A stretch of DNA of 14,830 bases from Anaerobutyricum faecale (GCA_019119645.1 DWWR01000096.1:1-14830), one strand, 5' to 3'. Positions 7,579 through 13,867 are shown, numbered from the stretch's first letter. Program-made: numbers and translations. Notes: a model not told the origin generated them from the letters alone.

Positions 7579-8211
7579 TCATACCCTGTTTAACTGCTCC
7601 ACACAGCCCGACTGGATGGCCGTGATATTTTCTCTTATCATTTCTTCCGGCCAGTCCCACCACCGAAGGCGCAGCAGTTCCTCCACGGTATCTTCGTCGA
7701 ATCTTCTGCGGATGATCTTTGCAGGAACACCTCCCACAATGGTATAGGGCGGCACGTCCTTTGTGACCACCGCCCGGCTGCCGATCACCGCGCCGTCTCC
7801 GATGGTCACTCCCGCGAGGATGACCGCCTCATAACCAATCCATACATCGTTTCCGATGACGATATCTCCCTTATGATCCCAGGCCTCTTTCATCTTGTCC
7901 CACGGGAGCCCCCATTCCTCAAAAAACAGAGGAAATGTATAGGTGGATAAAGAATCCAGCGTATGGTTGGCGCTGTTAAACAGAAACTTTGCTCCACAGG
8001 CAATGGAGCTGAACTTTCCGATGATGAGTTTATCCCCATTGATCGGATAGTGATACAACACATTATTCTGCTGAAACTCTTTTGGATCGTGGACAAAGTC
8101 ATTGTATACTGTATAATCGCCCACCTGAATATTGGGATTTGTGATAACATTTTTCAGATAAATGGTCTGTGTGTCCCCGGTTCTCGGGTAAATTTTGTTT
8201 GGTGCAGCCAT
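7579..8211 (-). CDS. Vat/CatB-family xenobiotic O-acetyltransferase
   Basis: A 210-residue left-handed beta-helix acetyltransferase of the xenobiotic (streptogramin A / type B chloramphenicol) class. The N-terminal half has the family pattern VLYHYPINGDKLIIGKFSSI. The catalytic histidine is H83 in NSANHTLD. Hexapeptide repeats follow (IVIGNDVWIG, VILAGVTIGDGAVIGSRAVV, IVGGVPAKII), then the RWWDWP motif near the end. Trimeric enzymes of this fold transfer acetyl from acetyl-CoA to a drug hydroxyl. The motif layout resembles Vat proteins, but which substrate it takes, or whether it confers resistance at all, cannot be decided from sequence. AAAGGA lies about 12 nt before the ATG. It stands alone, with no clear terminator, behind the PadR gene. 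Confidence 0.88.
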   Translation of the reverse strand: MAAPNKIYPRTGDTQTIYLKNVITNPNIQVGDYTVYNDFVHDPKEFQQNNVLYHYPINGDKLIIGKFSSIACGAKFLFNSANHTLDSLSTYTFPLFFEEWGLPWDKMKEAWDHKGDIVIGNDVWIGYEAVILAGVTIGDGAVIGSRAVVTKDVPPYTIVGGVPAKIIRRRFDEDTVEELLRLRWWDWPEEMIRENITAIQSGCVEQLNRV

Positions 8212-8361
8212 GTTTCATCATTCCTTTCTTTCCTGGTGCTGAATTATTTTACTTGTAATCACTGGCACAAATTTTCTTTGCAGCAATTTCTGTTACAGGA
8301 CTATTTTATTGGTCATCCAGAATACATGGCTATTTTACTTTTCAGAAAATGTACTTTCAAT

Positions 8362-8390
8362 CCACAGAACGCTACCGTATCATTCTGTGG
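8362..8390. repeat. 8-bp inverted repeat in the Vat-PadR spacer
   Basis: CCACAGAA and TTCTGTGG flank a 13-nt centre that can itself pair partly. There is no T-tract on either side, so it is not a good terminator. It could be an operator for the acetyltransferase gene or chance. Nothing else coding was seen in this spacer (8212-8472). Confidence 0.4.
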
Positions 8391-8433
8391 AAAATACCAT
8401 GGAAACAGACACACTTCCCGGCAGAGGAACTCC

Positions 8434-8458
8434 CGCTGCCATATTCGTATGGGCAGCG
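8434..8458 (+). other. GC-rich hairpin with TTCG loop after the PadR gene
   Basis: CGCTGCC-ATA pairs with TAT-(G bulge)-GGCAGCG around a TTCG loop. On the plus strand it is followed by CTTTTGCTTTTC, a moderate T-rich tail. On the minus strand it lies 14 nt past the PadR stop but lacks a T-tract. It may protect or end the PadR transcript, or stop antisense transcription running the other way. Confidence 0.4.
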
Positions 8459-8472
8459 CTTTTGCTTTTCCC

Positions 8473-8988
8473 CTACTGCACTGTCTCGATCCATTTTTCC
8501 ATAGCCTGGACGAGCAGCATCTGCTGCTGCAGTACAGCCCAGCCGGTTTCCGGAATATCCGGGTTATCTTTCTTTGCCGCTGCATTTTCTTCCAGATATC
8601 CCTTCAAAATACGGATATTATCAGAAATATTTTCCAGACACTTTTTCCGTTCCTCTGCCGGCAGGCCGTCCAGATTGACGATTACGGCGTTAAAATCCAA
8701 AAAGAACCGGATGGGTTGATTGGATATCTCAAGCATCAGCCTCTGAAATTCTTCCTCTCCGGTTTCCGTCAGAGAATACACTGCTTTTTCCGGCATTTTC
8801 CCTTCGCGGACAGTGTTTCCCGTAATAAATCCCTTCTTTTCCAGCTGAATTACTTTCTTATAGATAGATGGGGTGCTGATTTTCACCCACTTTGAAATGT
8901 TTCGATATTCCACCAGTTTCTGAATGTCATAAGCGCTCAGTGGCTCTTTTTTCAGCATACCAAGCACGATCAAATCTATGGCCGCCAT
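8473..8988 (-). CDS. PadR-family transcriptional regulator
   Basis: A 171-residue regulator. The N-terminal winged HTH (about 1-85) has the PadR pattern: LIVLGMLKKEPLSAYDIQKL, then STPSIYKKVIQLEKKGFI and the wing ending in YSLTETGEEEF. The C-terminal half (about 90-171) is helical and charged, as expected for the PadR dimerisation coiled coil. It is divergent from the MATE pump gene, with two identical palindromes in the shared spacer. It therefore most likely represses both itself and the pump and is released by a pump substrate, as LmrR-type regulators do. AAAGGAGA stands 6 nt before the ATG. Confidence 0.93.
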   Translation of the reverse strand: MAAIDLIVLGMLKKEPLSAYDIQKLVEYRNISKWVKISTPSIYKKVIQLEKKGFITGNTVREGKMPEKAVYSLTETGEEEFQRLMLEISNQPIRFFLDFNAVIVNLDGLPAEERKKCLENISDNIRILKGYLEENAAAKKDNPDIPETGWAVLQQQMLLVQAMEKWIETVQ

Positions 8989-9006
8989 TCTATTCTCCTT
9001 TCTCTC

Positions 9007-9035
9007 TTGACAGATACTATAATTTATAGTAGTAT
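9007..9035 (+). promoter_or_regulatory. Promoter of the MATE pump gene
   Basis: TTGACA (9007-9012), a 17-nt spacer and TAGTAT (9030-9035). The -35 is consensus and the -10 matches at four of six positions. Palindrome 1 fills the spacer and reaches the -10, so a bound dimer would block polymerase. Confidence 0.65.
9015..9031. promoter_or_regulatory. Operator palindrome 1 (probable PadR site)
   Basis: TACTATAATTTATAGTA is a perfect 8+1+8 palindrome. It is the exact reverse complement of palindrome 2, centred 36 bp away. The site lies between the -35 and -10 of the pump promoter. Binding by the adjacent PadR protein is inferred from position. Confidence 0.75.
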
Positions 9036-9050
9036 GTGTTTCCGCAGTTT

Positions 9051-9067
9051 TACTATAAATTATAGTA
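9051..9067. promoter_or_regulatory. Operator palindrome 2 (probable PadR site)
   Basis: TACTATAAATTATAGTA is a perfect 8+1+8 palindrome covering the -10 of the PadR promoter on the minus strand. Together with palindrome 1 it would let one regulator control both directions. Confidence 0.75.
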
Positions 9068-9090
9068 GTCTATTTTATATCAAAAGTCAA
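9062..9090 (-). promoter_or_regulatory. Promoter of the PadR gene
   Basis: On the minus strand TTGACT (9085-9090), a 17-nt spacer and TACTAT (9062-9067). Its layout mirrors the pump promoter, and palindrome 2 overlaps the -10. Confidence 0.6.
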
Positions 9091-9107
9091 GAGAAAGGAG
9101 TACACGT

Positions 9108-10499
9108 ATGAACACTCAAAACAACAAAATGAATCTTCTGGGTAGTGTGCCAGTTCCCAGAGCTTTACTTTCCATGGGGCTTCCGACCATGGCGGGAATG
9201 TTGATCAATGCCCTTTACAGTCTGGCCGATACCTACTTTGTGGGCGATCTCGGCACGGTGCAGATGGCTGCCGTAACCGTAGCCTATCCTCTGGGACAAA
9301 TCGTTGTGGGGCTGGGACTGCTGTTTGGAAATGGAGCTGCCGCCTATCTATCCAGGCTTCTGGGTCAGGACAACCGAAAGACGGCAAATGCAGTGGCAAG
9401 CACCGCTTTATACAGCAGTATCGGAATCGGCGCCATTGCCATCCTCCTCTCCCTGTTTTTCCTGCAGCCAATCCTACGGCAGTTTGGAGCGCTTGCTGAC
9501 ATTATGCCCTATGCATTATCTTACAGCCGCATTTACATTACATTTTCTATATTCAATGTCTTCAATGTGGCTATGAACAACATCGTTTCCAGCGAGGGAG
9601 CCGCCAGAACTGCCATGCTCGCTCTGATGTCCGGCGCTGTATTAAATGTAATCCTGGATCCGATTTTCATTTATACATTGGGACTGGGCGTTTCCGGCGC
9701 GGCCATCGCCACCGCACTCTCGCAGATGGTATCTTCCGCCATCTATATCACTTATATTCTCCGCAAAAAAAGCGTATTTACCTTCCACATCAGAGAATGC
9801 CGCTTTTCCAGAGACATTTTATCGGAGATACTGAAAATAGGCGTTCCAACCCTGCTGTTTCAATTACTCACCAGCATTTCCATTGCCATGATCAATGATG
9901 CCGCCAAGGAGTACGGTGGTTCCGCCCTTGCAGCCATGGGACCGGTCACGAAAATCCTGTCGATGGGAACCCTGATCGTATACGGTTTTCTGAAGGGCTT
10001 CCAGCCCATCGCCGGTTACAGCTATGGGGCAAAAAAATATGAACGCTTACTGGAAGCCATCCGGACAGCGACCCTATGGTCCACCATCTTCTGCATCATC
10101 TTCGGCCTCGCCACTGCCATTTTTTCCGGTCCGATCATGACACAATTTACATCCGGAGACGCACAAATGATACAGACTGGCCAGCGGGCATTACAGATCA
10201 ACGGCCTGTCCTTTATGCTTTTCGGCGTCTACACCGTTTACTCTTTTCTATTCCTCGTCATGGGAAAAGCCAGAGAAGGCTGTCTTCTCGGGGCCTGCCG
10301 ACAGGGCATCTGCTTTCTCCCTGCGATTTTGCTGCTGCCGCACATCCTTGGACTGAACAGCGTTATTCTGGCACAGCCCGTGGCCGATGTTCTCTCGTTT
10401 GTTATTACCATAATTATGGCGTTAAGGCTGCATCGAGAGCTCAACGCTGCCCGGAACAGAAAGCCTCTGACCGAACATGACAGCAACAGACAGCCATAA
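9108..10499 (+). CDS. MATE family multidrug efflux transporter
   Basis: A 463-residue membrane transporter of normal MATE length with about 12 hydrophobic segments in two six-helix bundles. Family landmarks are GLPTMAGMLINALYSLADTYFVG in the first helix region, NNIVSSEGAARTAM in helix 5 and the LNVILDPIFIYTLGLGVSGAAIATALSQ block of helix 6. The second bundle repeats the pattern (GVPTLLFQL, then FLKGFQPIAGYSYGAK). MATE pumps export cationic drugs and dyes against Na+ or H+; the specific substrates and coupling ion cannot be read here. GAAAGGAG lies 8 nt before the ATG. It is expressed from a promoter carrying a PadR-type operator, so it is probably drug-inducible. Confidence 0.93.
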   Translation: MNTQNNKMNLLGSVPVPRALLSMGLPTMAGMLINALYSLADTYFVGDLGTVQMAAVTVAYPLGQIVVGLGLLFGNGAAAYLSRLLGQDNRKTANAVASTALYSSIGIGAIAILLSLFFLQPILRQFGALADIMPYALSYSRIYITFSIFNVFNVAMNNIVSSEGAARTAMLALMSGAVLNVILDPIFIYTLGLGVSGAAIATALSQMVSSAIYITYILRKKSVFTFHIRECRFSRDILSEILKIGVPTLLFQLLTSISIAMINDAAKEYGGSALAAMGPVTKILSMGTLIVYGFLKGFQPIAGYSYGAKKYERLLEAIRTATLWSTIFCIIFGLATAIFSGPIMTQFTSGDAQMIQTGQRALQINGLSFMLFGVYTVYSFLFLVMGKAREGCLLGACRQGICFLPAILLLPHILGLNSVILAQPVADVLSFVITIIMALRLHRELNAARNRKPLTEHDSNRQP

Positions 10500-10576
10500 T
10501 TTCATTGGTATACTTTCCAGAGAACATTTTTTATAACAGCCAGATCCTCAAAACCATTATTTCAGATCAAAAGAAA

Positions 10577-10602
10577 GGAGAGCCTCCCGGCGGAAGCTCT
10601 CC
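10577..10602 (-). terminator. Terminator between the converging MATE and CD3324-type genes
   Basis: GGAGAGC pairs with GCTCTCC, with an inner TCC/GGA step after one mismatch and a CGGC loop. On the minus strand it is followed by TTTCTTTT, so it best ends the CD3324-type transcript. The plus-strand side has only CACTTATCTTTC, so it may act weakly for the pump gene as well. Confidence 0.7.
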
Positions 10603-10678
10603 CACTTATCTTTCATCCATTCTTATTATGATTTCATTTCTTCGATTCCGTTTTCGCCATCTCATTTTCATCATTACG

Positions 10679-10960
10679 TTATTTGTCTTTCTTTCGTTTC
10701 CTCTGATAAATAATCTTTCTGATGGCAGAAATCGAAAGGCTGTACCGGTCAGCCAGCTCTTCCACCGAACTTCCCTGACGGTATTCTGATATAATCTTTC
10801 CGTTGCGTTTCTCAAGTTCCTCCCGATAACCGGACAGCTCGCCCCAGGCTTTGTGCTGCTCTTCCTTGGCAGGTACATAAATGTATCCCGCCTGAACATA
10901 TTTCTGCAGCTCCTCGACCAGCTCATCGGGAAGAATTACATTTGCATTGATGTATTTCAT
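10679..10960 (-). CDS. CD3324 family protein (small HTH-like protein)
   Basis: A 93-residue basic protein that I recognise as the clostridial CD3324-type family. The N-terminus MKYINANVILPDELVEELQ leads into an amphipathic segment with YIYVP. A charged middle (GYREELEKRNGKII) follows, then an HTH-like helix pair at about 66-86 (SVEELADRYSLSISAIRKII) and a lysine-rich tail. The start is ATG 10960, set by AAGGAG 7 nt upstream. Longer in-frame extensions to 11041 have no ribosome site and run into the structured leader. The family's molecular function is not established. The HTH resembles the C-terminal part of Mor-like activators, so DNA binding is plausible. Confidence 0.85.
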   Translation of the reverse strand: MKYINANVILPDELVEELQKYVQAGYIYVPAKEEQHKAWGELSGYREELEKRNGKIISEYRQGSSVEELADRYSLSISAIRKIIYQRKRKKDK

Positions 10961-10994
10961 ATGCAGGCTCCTTCCCTGATTGATCGTCCAGGAA

Positions 10995-11070
10995 GCAAAG
11001 CCAGTCATATGCAAGCGACTATTTGTATTCTCTCCACGCAAATGTCGCTCTTTTCACTGGCTTTGCGTGG
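10995..11070 (-). promoter_or_regulatory. Structured leader with three interleaved helices
   Basis: Three complementary pairs occur. GCAAAGCCAGT (10995-11005) pairs with ACTGGCTTTGC (11056-11066). AGCGAC-T-ATTTG (11014-11025) pairs with CAAATGTCGCT (11039-11049). CCACGCAAA (11034-11042) pairs with TTTGCGTGG (11062-11070). The first two nest, while the third crosses both, giving either alternative folds or a pseudoknot. The element ends about 35 nt before the CD3324-type start codon. It matches no riboswitch I can name. Confidence 0.6.
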
Positions 11071-11108
11071 AGCCATACATCATTTTTTCGTTTTTTATTT
11101 CGGCACAT
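11019..11108 (-). CDS. Possible 29-residue leader peptide
   Basis: An ATG with AAGGTGAT 4 nt upstream opens a 29-codon frame ending in TAG. The peptide is strongly basic (begins MCRNKKRKND, ends WREYK). It covers all the 5' arms and one 3' arm of the interleaved leader structure, and its stop sits beside the second helix. Translation could therefore choose between the folds. A TTGACA (11178-11183) on the same strand could supply a promoter, but no good -10 is spaced from it. Whether the peptide itself matters is unknown. Confidence 0.4.
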   Translation of the reverse strand: MCRNKKRKNDVWLHAKPVKRATFAWREYK

Positions 11109-11198
11109 TTTTATCACCTTTTTCTATCTATCTGCGTTTTATCTCCGTCATTTATAAATGTATTCTACCATCTGTACTGTCAAAATGCCCAAGACATT

Positions 11199-11603
11199 TT
11201 AAATATAACGTCTCACTCTCTTCTTATATTCCTCATACGCCGTTCCGAATCTTTCTATACATTCTCTTTCCTCTGCCAGAATAATCCAGTGAGCAGAAAT
11301 CTGAAAGATCATTATAATCCCCATCAGGACCAAAGACTGTGTCAAAAAAGCCATCCCCATAAAGCAAATAAAATATGCCACATACATGGGATTGCGGGAA
11401 AATCGGTATATCCCATTGATATTTAATCCTGTGTCATCAGGAGAAGAAAAATTTACCATAGAAGCAGCGCATAAACAAAGCCCCGTAAGGTAAAGGACTG
11501 TCCCCACATAAAACTGCCAGGAAAAATCCGGTTTTTTGTCCAAAGCTGAAAGCAGCAGAAATCTTACTGCTAAAAATGGAACTAATAATAAAATGCTGTT
11601 CAT
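11199..11603 (-). CDS. Isoprenylcysteine methyltransferase-like membrane protein, shortened
   Basis: A 134-residue membrane protein of the ICMT/PEMT-like methyltransferase family. The conserved C-terminal half is present: GIYRFSRNPMYVAYF, two long helices, then HWIILAEERECIERFGTAYEEY and a basic end. RNPMY...EE is the family S-adenosylmethionine-binding signature. The N-terminus (LVPFLAVRFLLLSALDK) is also typical. From memory, however, homologues are about 180-200 residues and carry about 40 more residues between the first helix and the segment beginning at SWQFYVG. An internal in-frame deletion is therefore likely. The start is ATG 11603; the GTG at 11621 is an alternative, and neither has a strong ribosome site. 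The substrate is unknown. Confidence 0.7.
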   Translation of the reverse strand: MNSILLLVPFLAVRFLLLSALDKKPDFSWQFYVGTVLYLTGLCLCAASMVNFSSPDDTGLNINGIYRFSRNPMYVAYFICFMGMAFLTQSLVLMGIIMIFQISAHWIILAEERECIERFGTAYEEYKKRVRRYI

Positions 11604-11626
11604 ATATTTATCCGTACCCACAAGTT

Positions 11627-11935
11627 TTATTCAAAGACGATATTTATTAAATATTTACTTTTGATTTCCAGCATCACGTTTTCATCGGGAGAAAATGTTT
11701 TGCCGATTACACGGTACACAGGCAAACCTGTTTCACTTTGTTTTTCCTAAGAAAGTCCGGATTCACAGATATCTACTTGGCGAGGATTTCGTCATTGCCG
11801 TAAAAAGTTTCCAGCAACTCCGGTTTTATGGACTGTAGAGAACCCAACCAAAAGATGAGCGGAATGATTTTTCAGTTTGAAAGGCTCTAAAGCGGATAAT
11901 TCAAATATACCGTGTGGAAGAACATTAGCCAATAA
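11627..11935 (-). pseudogene. Degenerate coding remnant, unidentified
   Basis: This gap of over 300 bases holds no intact gene. On the minus strand three protein-like pieces appear in different frames: LANVLPHGIFELSALEPF (upstream part), SIKPELLETFYGNDEILAK ending at a stop at 11773, and GLPVYRVIGKTFSPDENV running to a stop at 11627. They have natural codon choice but are broken by frame changes and stops. I cannot name the parent gene. It could be one decayed gene or several scraps. Confidence 0.3.
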
Positions 11936-11953
11936 ACTTTTCCATGCCTTCTT

Positions 11954-12151
11954 TCAGTCTGTAAATTCAAATAACTCCTCCACCGTCGTATGAAAAACTT
12001 TTGCAATATCCATTGCCATTTTCAGAGATGGATTATAGCGCCCGTTTTCTAAATGGACAATTGTTTCTCTACGAACACCAATCAAAGCTGCCAACTCACT
12101 TTGTTTCATATTTTCTTTTTCCCTGTATTCTTTAATCTTTGTTTTCAACAT
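11954..12151 (-). CDS. Small XRE-family HTH regulator
   Basis: A 65-residue single-domain Cro/CI-type DNA-binding protein. The HTH is KQSELAALIGVRRETIVHLENG (about 16-37), followed by the third-helix pattern NPSLKMAMDIAKVF and a short C-terminal helix. It starts 2 nt after the stop of the membrane protein gene, so the two are coupled. In this common Firmicute pairing a small XRE protein and a membrane protein with three to four helices are co-expressed. It very likely binds the perfect 18-bp inverted repeat over the promoter of the pair, giving autorepression. The signal and further targets are not visible. Confidence 0.88.
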   Translation of the reverse strand: MLKTKIKEYREKENMKQSELAALIGVRRETIVHLENGRYNPSLKMAMDIAKVFHTTVEELFEFTD

Positions 12152-12153
12152 CG

Positions 12154-12537
12154 TTATTCCATCCCATTTTTATCAATCCAGTAAAATACAATGGCTCGAA
12201 TCAGCACTAAAATAAAAATACCGCCTGTTACAAGATAGCCTGTTAAATATGGAGAAGTGCCGTCTAACAGTAAAAAAGGAAAGGTGATAATTCCCATAAA
12301 GACGATGGCAACCTTGAAGCAGATAGCATCTGCGATTTGTACGGTCTTTTTCGCGTATTCGTCCATAACATCAGCATTTTTCTTCAACCAACTTACGACA
12401 GCCAATAGAATAATCGCAATCCATACCGGCGCATTGGAATTTAACTTATAAATCACCATCAGATGATAGTATGCCGGAATACAAAAGGCAACAATGGCTT
12501 GGACAAACATAAGCATTCTTAGACTAATTCTTTTCAT
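12154..12537 (-). CDS. Four-helix membrane protein paired with XRE regulator
   Basis: A 127-residue hydrophobic protein with four predicted helices (about 8-28, 38-54, 72-95 and 100-122) and a charged loop KKNADVMDEYAKKTVQ between helices 2 and 3. I do not recognise a named family with certainty; it resembles the small membrane partners (DUF-type) found next to XRE regulators in Clostridia. The start chosen is ATG 12537, with GGAGG 5 nt upstream. The TTG four codons earlier would place the Shine-Dalgarno sequence inside the coding region. It is first in a two-gene unit with the regulator and may sense membrane state for it, which is inference. Confidence 0.82.
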   Translation of the reverse strand: MKRISLRMLMFVQAIVAFCIPAYYHLMVIYKLNSNAPVWIAIILLAVVSWLKKNADVMDEYAKKTVQIADAICFKVAIVFMGIITFPFLLLDGTSPYLTGYLVTGGIFILVLIRAIVFYWIDKNGME

Positions 12538-12547
12538 AGCAACCTCC

Positions 12548-12591
12548 AAGTGATATATTTATAACTTCTTGTTGTTATAAATATATCACTT
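12548..12591. repeat. Perfect 18-bp inverted repeat, probable operator
   Basis: AAGTGATATATTTATAAC (12548-12565) is repeated exactly in reverse complement at 12574-12591, with an 8-nt centre. It covers the -10 and the transcription start region of the XRE unit and touches its ribosome site. Confidence 0.8.
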
Positions 12592-12608
12592 CTGATTTCC
12601 TGTGTCAA
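12580..12608 (-). promoter_or_regulatory. Promoter of the membrane protein/XRE unit
   Basis: On the minus strand TTGACA (12603-12608), a 17-nt spacer and TATATT (12580-12585), with an upstream TGA giving an extended -10. It is near consensus and is overlapped by the 18-bp inverted repeat. Confidence 0.8.
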
Positions 12609-12717
12609 TAGATTATGTGAAATATTTTTAACTTCTCAATGCGGAACAGTGGTCTGCTGTCTATCAAATTCTTGTGTGTTACTTTATAGCACATGCGCAT
12701 TTAAGCAAGGAATGTAA

Positions 12718-12807
12718 ATGTCAATCACAAAGACCATTGAGATAGATGGCAAACAAGTGACCTTCCGGGCATCTGCCGCCATACCGAAAACAGGAGTATG
12801 GCTCTGA
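12718..12807 (+). pseudogene. 5' fragment of a phage/ICE-type structural protein gene
   Basis: An ATG with AAGGA 6 nt upstream opens a reading frame beginning MSITKTIEIDGKQVTFRASA. I recognise this as the start of a small clostridial prophage/ICE protein, which normally continues in the form RLYRxKF and exceeds 80 residues. Here similarity stops after about 23 residues and the frame ends at 12805. The piece joins directly to an unrelated fragment, so it is a deletion product and not a working gene. Confidence 0.5.
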
Positions 12808-12980
12808 CTACTTGATTCGACAGAAAGTGAAATCCGGGGAATTGTTTCAAGTGGGAAAAGCTGTTTACTCAGAGGAAAGGCATGTGCCGGAGCTGGCAGT
12901 TCTGGCATTTAAATATCCCCATGCAATCATTACCATGTACAGCGCATTTTTATACATTCATTTTAGCTGCTCCCATAAAG
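12785..12980 (+). pseudogene. Fragment of an AbiEi-type antitoxin gene
   Basis: The frame reads EYGSDYLIRQKVKSGELFQV, then GKAVYSEERHVPELAVLAFKYP and IITMYSAF. This matches the N-terminal winged-helix part of AbiEi-family (type IV toxin-antitoxin) antitoxins, which are about 180-200 residues long. No start codon suits it; the frame runs in from the preceding fragment. After about residue 55 the similarity fades and the frame stays open into the opposite-strand gene, stopping at 13060. The toxin partner and the C-terminal domain are missing. Family recognition is from memory of motif order. Confidence 0.5.
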
Positions 12981-12981
12981 A

Positions 12982-13545
12982 TTACCTGACATTTGCTCCG
13001 GATGAAATAATGGTTTTCTCTATTTTATCTCCGCTTTTATACACCCTGTACTCCACCTGAAAATACGGCTCTTCCCCGTATACCGGCACCAGCACCTCGC
13101 TGCTGCTATACTGGGCCTGGCGGAATTCATAGCCCTGGCATTGAAAGGAAACCTCCACGGTGATTCCCGCTTCTGAAAATGTAAAGTTCTGAAATGTGTC
13201 GGCGCTTTCTTTGATTCGCCTGTAAAGCAGAGATGGCGGGGCAGCGGTCAGATTATAGCTATCCTGCGCGCAGATAAAAGACAGCGCTGTCAGGGCCATC
13301 AAATCTCCGTAAGATGCAATTTCTATGTTTTCATTCTTATATTCTGCAGAAAAGGAAACTCCTGTCAGCAGCAGCATGAGAAGGGCCGCACCGACTGCCT
13401 TTGCCGGCGCATACCGGCGGTTCAGCCAGAGTACATTTTCTTCTTCCCATTCCAGATTTTCTCCTGCCCTGCAATCCCGGTAGGATTTATATTCCCGGAT
13501 GAGCCGGTACACCGGAATATGGAAACCGGAACCTTTGCCAAGCAC
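12982..13545 (-). CDS. Unidentified single-helix membrane protein, probably 5'-truncated
   Basis: A 187-codon frame from a GTG without a ribosome site. The same frame stays open a further 45-50 nt upstream, so the true start seems lost. A basic, polar N-terminal part (about 1-48) leads to one hydrophobic segment (AVGAALLMLLLTGVSF, about 52-68). A soluble, beta-looking C-terminal domain ends in DKIEKTIISSGANVR. I do not recognise the family. It lies between two plus-strand gene fragments and points the other way, so it may be a remnant carried with them. Expression is doubtful. Confidence 0.45.
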   Translation of the reverse strand: MLGKGSGFHIPVYRLIREYKSYRDCRAGENLEWEEENVLWLNRRYAPAKAVGAALLMLLLTGVSFSAEYKNENIEIASYGDLMALTALSFICAQDSYNLTAAPPSLLYRRIKESADTFQNFTFSEAGITVEVSFQCQGYEFRQAQYSSSEVLVPVYGEEPYFQVEYRVYKSGDKIEKTIISSGANVR

Positions 13546-13556
13546 TATCCACGTTC

Positions 13557-13865
13557 TTTTCCTTATATCAGCTTTCTCCGGCAGAACAGGATATTATGAG
13601 GGGATTTTCCTTTGCCCCGACAGGCGGGATCAGCGGCAGGCTATATGCACACTGGCTAAAGCTGTCTAATATGAATATTATCAATGGCCTGATTGAGAAA
13701 GGGTTCATACAGACACAAACCGGACGGCATATTGCACTTCACCCAATGATACAGGAAATTACTGTTAACGAAACAACTCCATCTGTAGAGAACGTATTCC
13801 CGTACATGGAGAAATACCACTATACAGCCGGAATGGAATTACTCATCAGTAAATTACATTATTAA
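13557..13865 (+). pseudogene. Fragment of an NB-ARC/TPR-type STAND protein gene
   Basis: From about 13557 the frame reads LSPAEQDIMRGFSFAPTGGI, then SGRLYAHWLKLSNMNIINGL, IEKGFIQ and HIALHPMIQEI. This is the winged-helix stretch that follows the NB-ARC ATPase and precedes the TPR region in large lachnospiraceal STAND-type proteins. Both the P-loop part and the TPR part are absent; similarity ends near SVENVFPYMEK and the frame stops at 13863. An internal ATG at 13596 has no ribosome site. Homology is from motif memory, moderately sure. Confidence 0.5.
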
Positions 13866-13867
13866 AG

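Noticed and set aside
8389..8449. A 20-codon minus-strand mini-ORF after the PadR gene.
   Set aside because: It has no ribosome site and its beginning is the hairpin arm, so there is no support for translation.
7963..8895. A 310-codon open frame on the plus strand.
   Set aside because: It runs antisense to the acetyltransferase and PadR genes, has no ribosome site and shows no family features; it is a shadow frame.
10606..10926. A 106-codon minus-strand frame overlapping the CD3324-type gene.
   Set aside because: It is out of frame with the better-supported gene, has arginine-rich low-information content and crosses into the terminator side region.
10961..11041. Longer N-terminus for the CD3324-type protein starting at 11041.
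   Set aside because: That start is TTG without a ribosome site and the extension translates the structured leader; ATG 10960 has AAGGAG and the family N-terminus.
11030..11075. CACGCAAAGCC on the minus strand resembles a piece of the cyclic-di-GMP-I (GEMM) riboswitch.
   Set aside because: The remaining conserved parts, the tetraloop receptor layout and the second stem pattern are absent, and these bases pair in a different arrangement.
12538..12549. TTG at 12549 as start of the membrane protein next to the XRE regulator.
   Set aside because: The GGAGG site lies inside that extension and serves the ATG at 12537.
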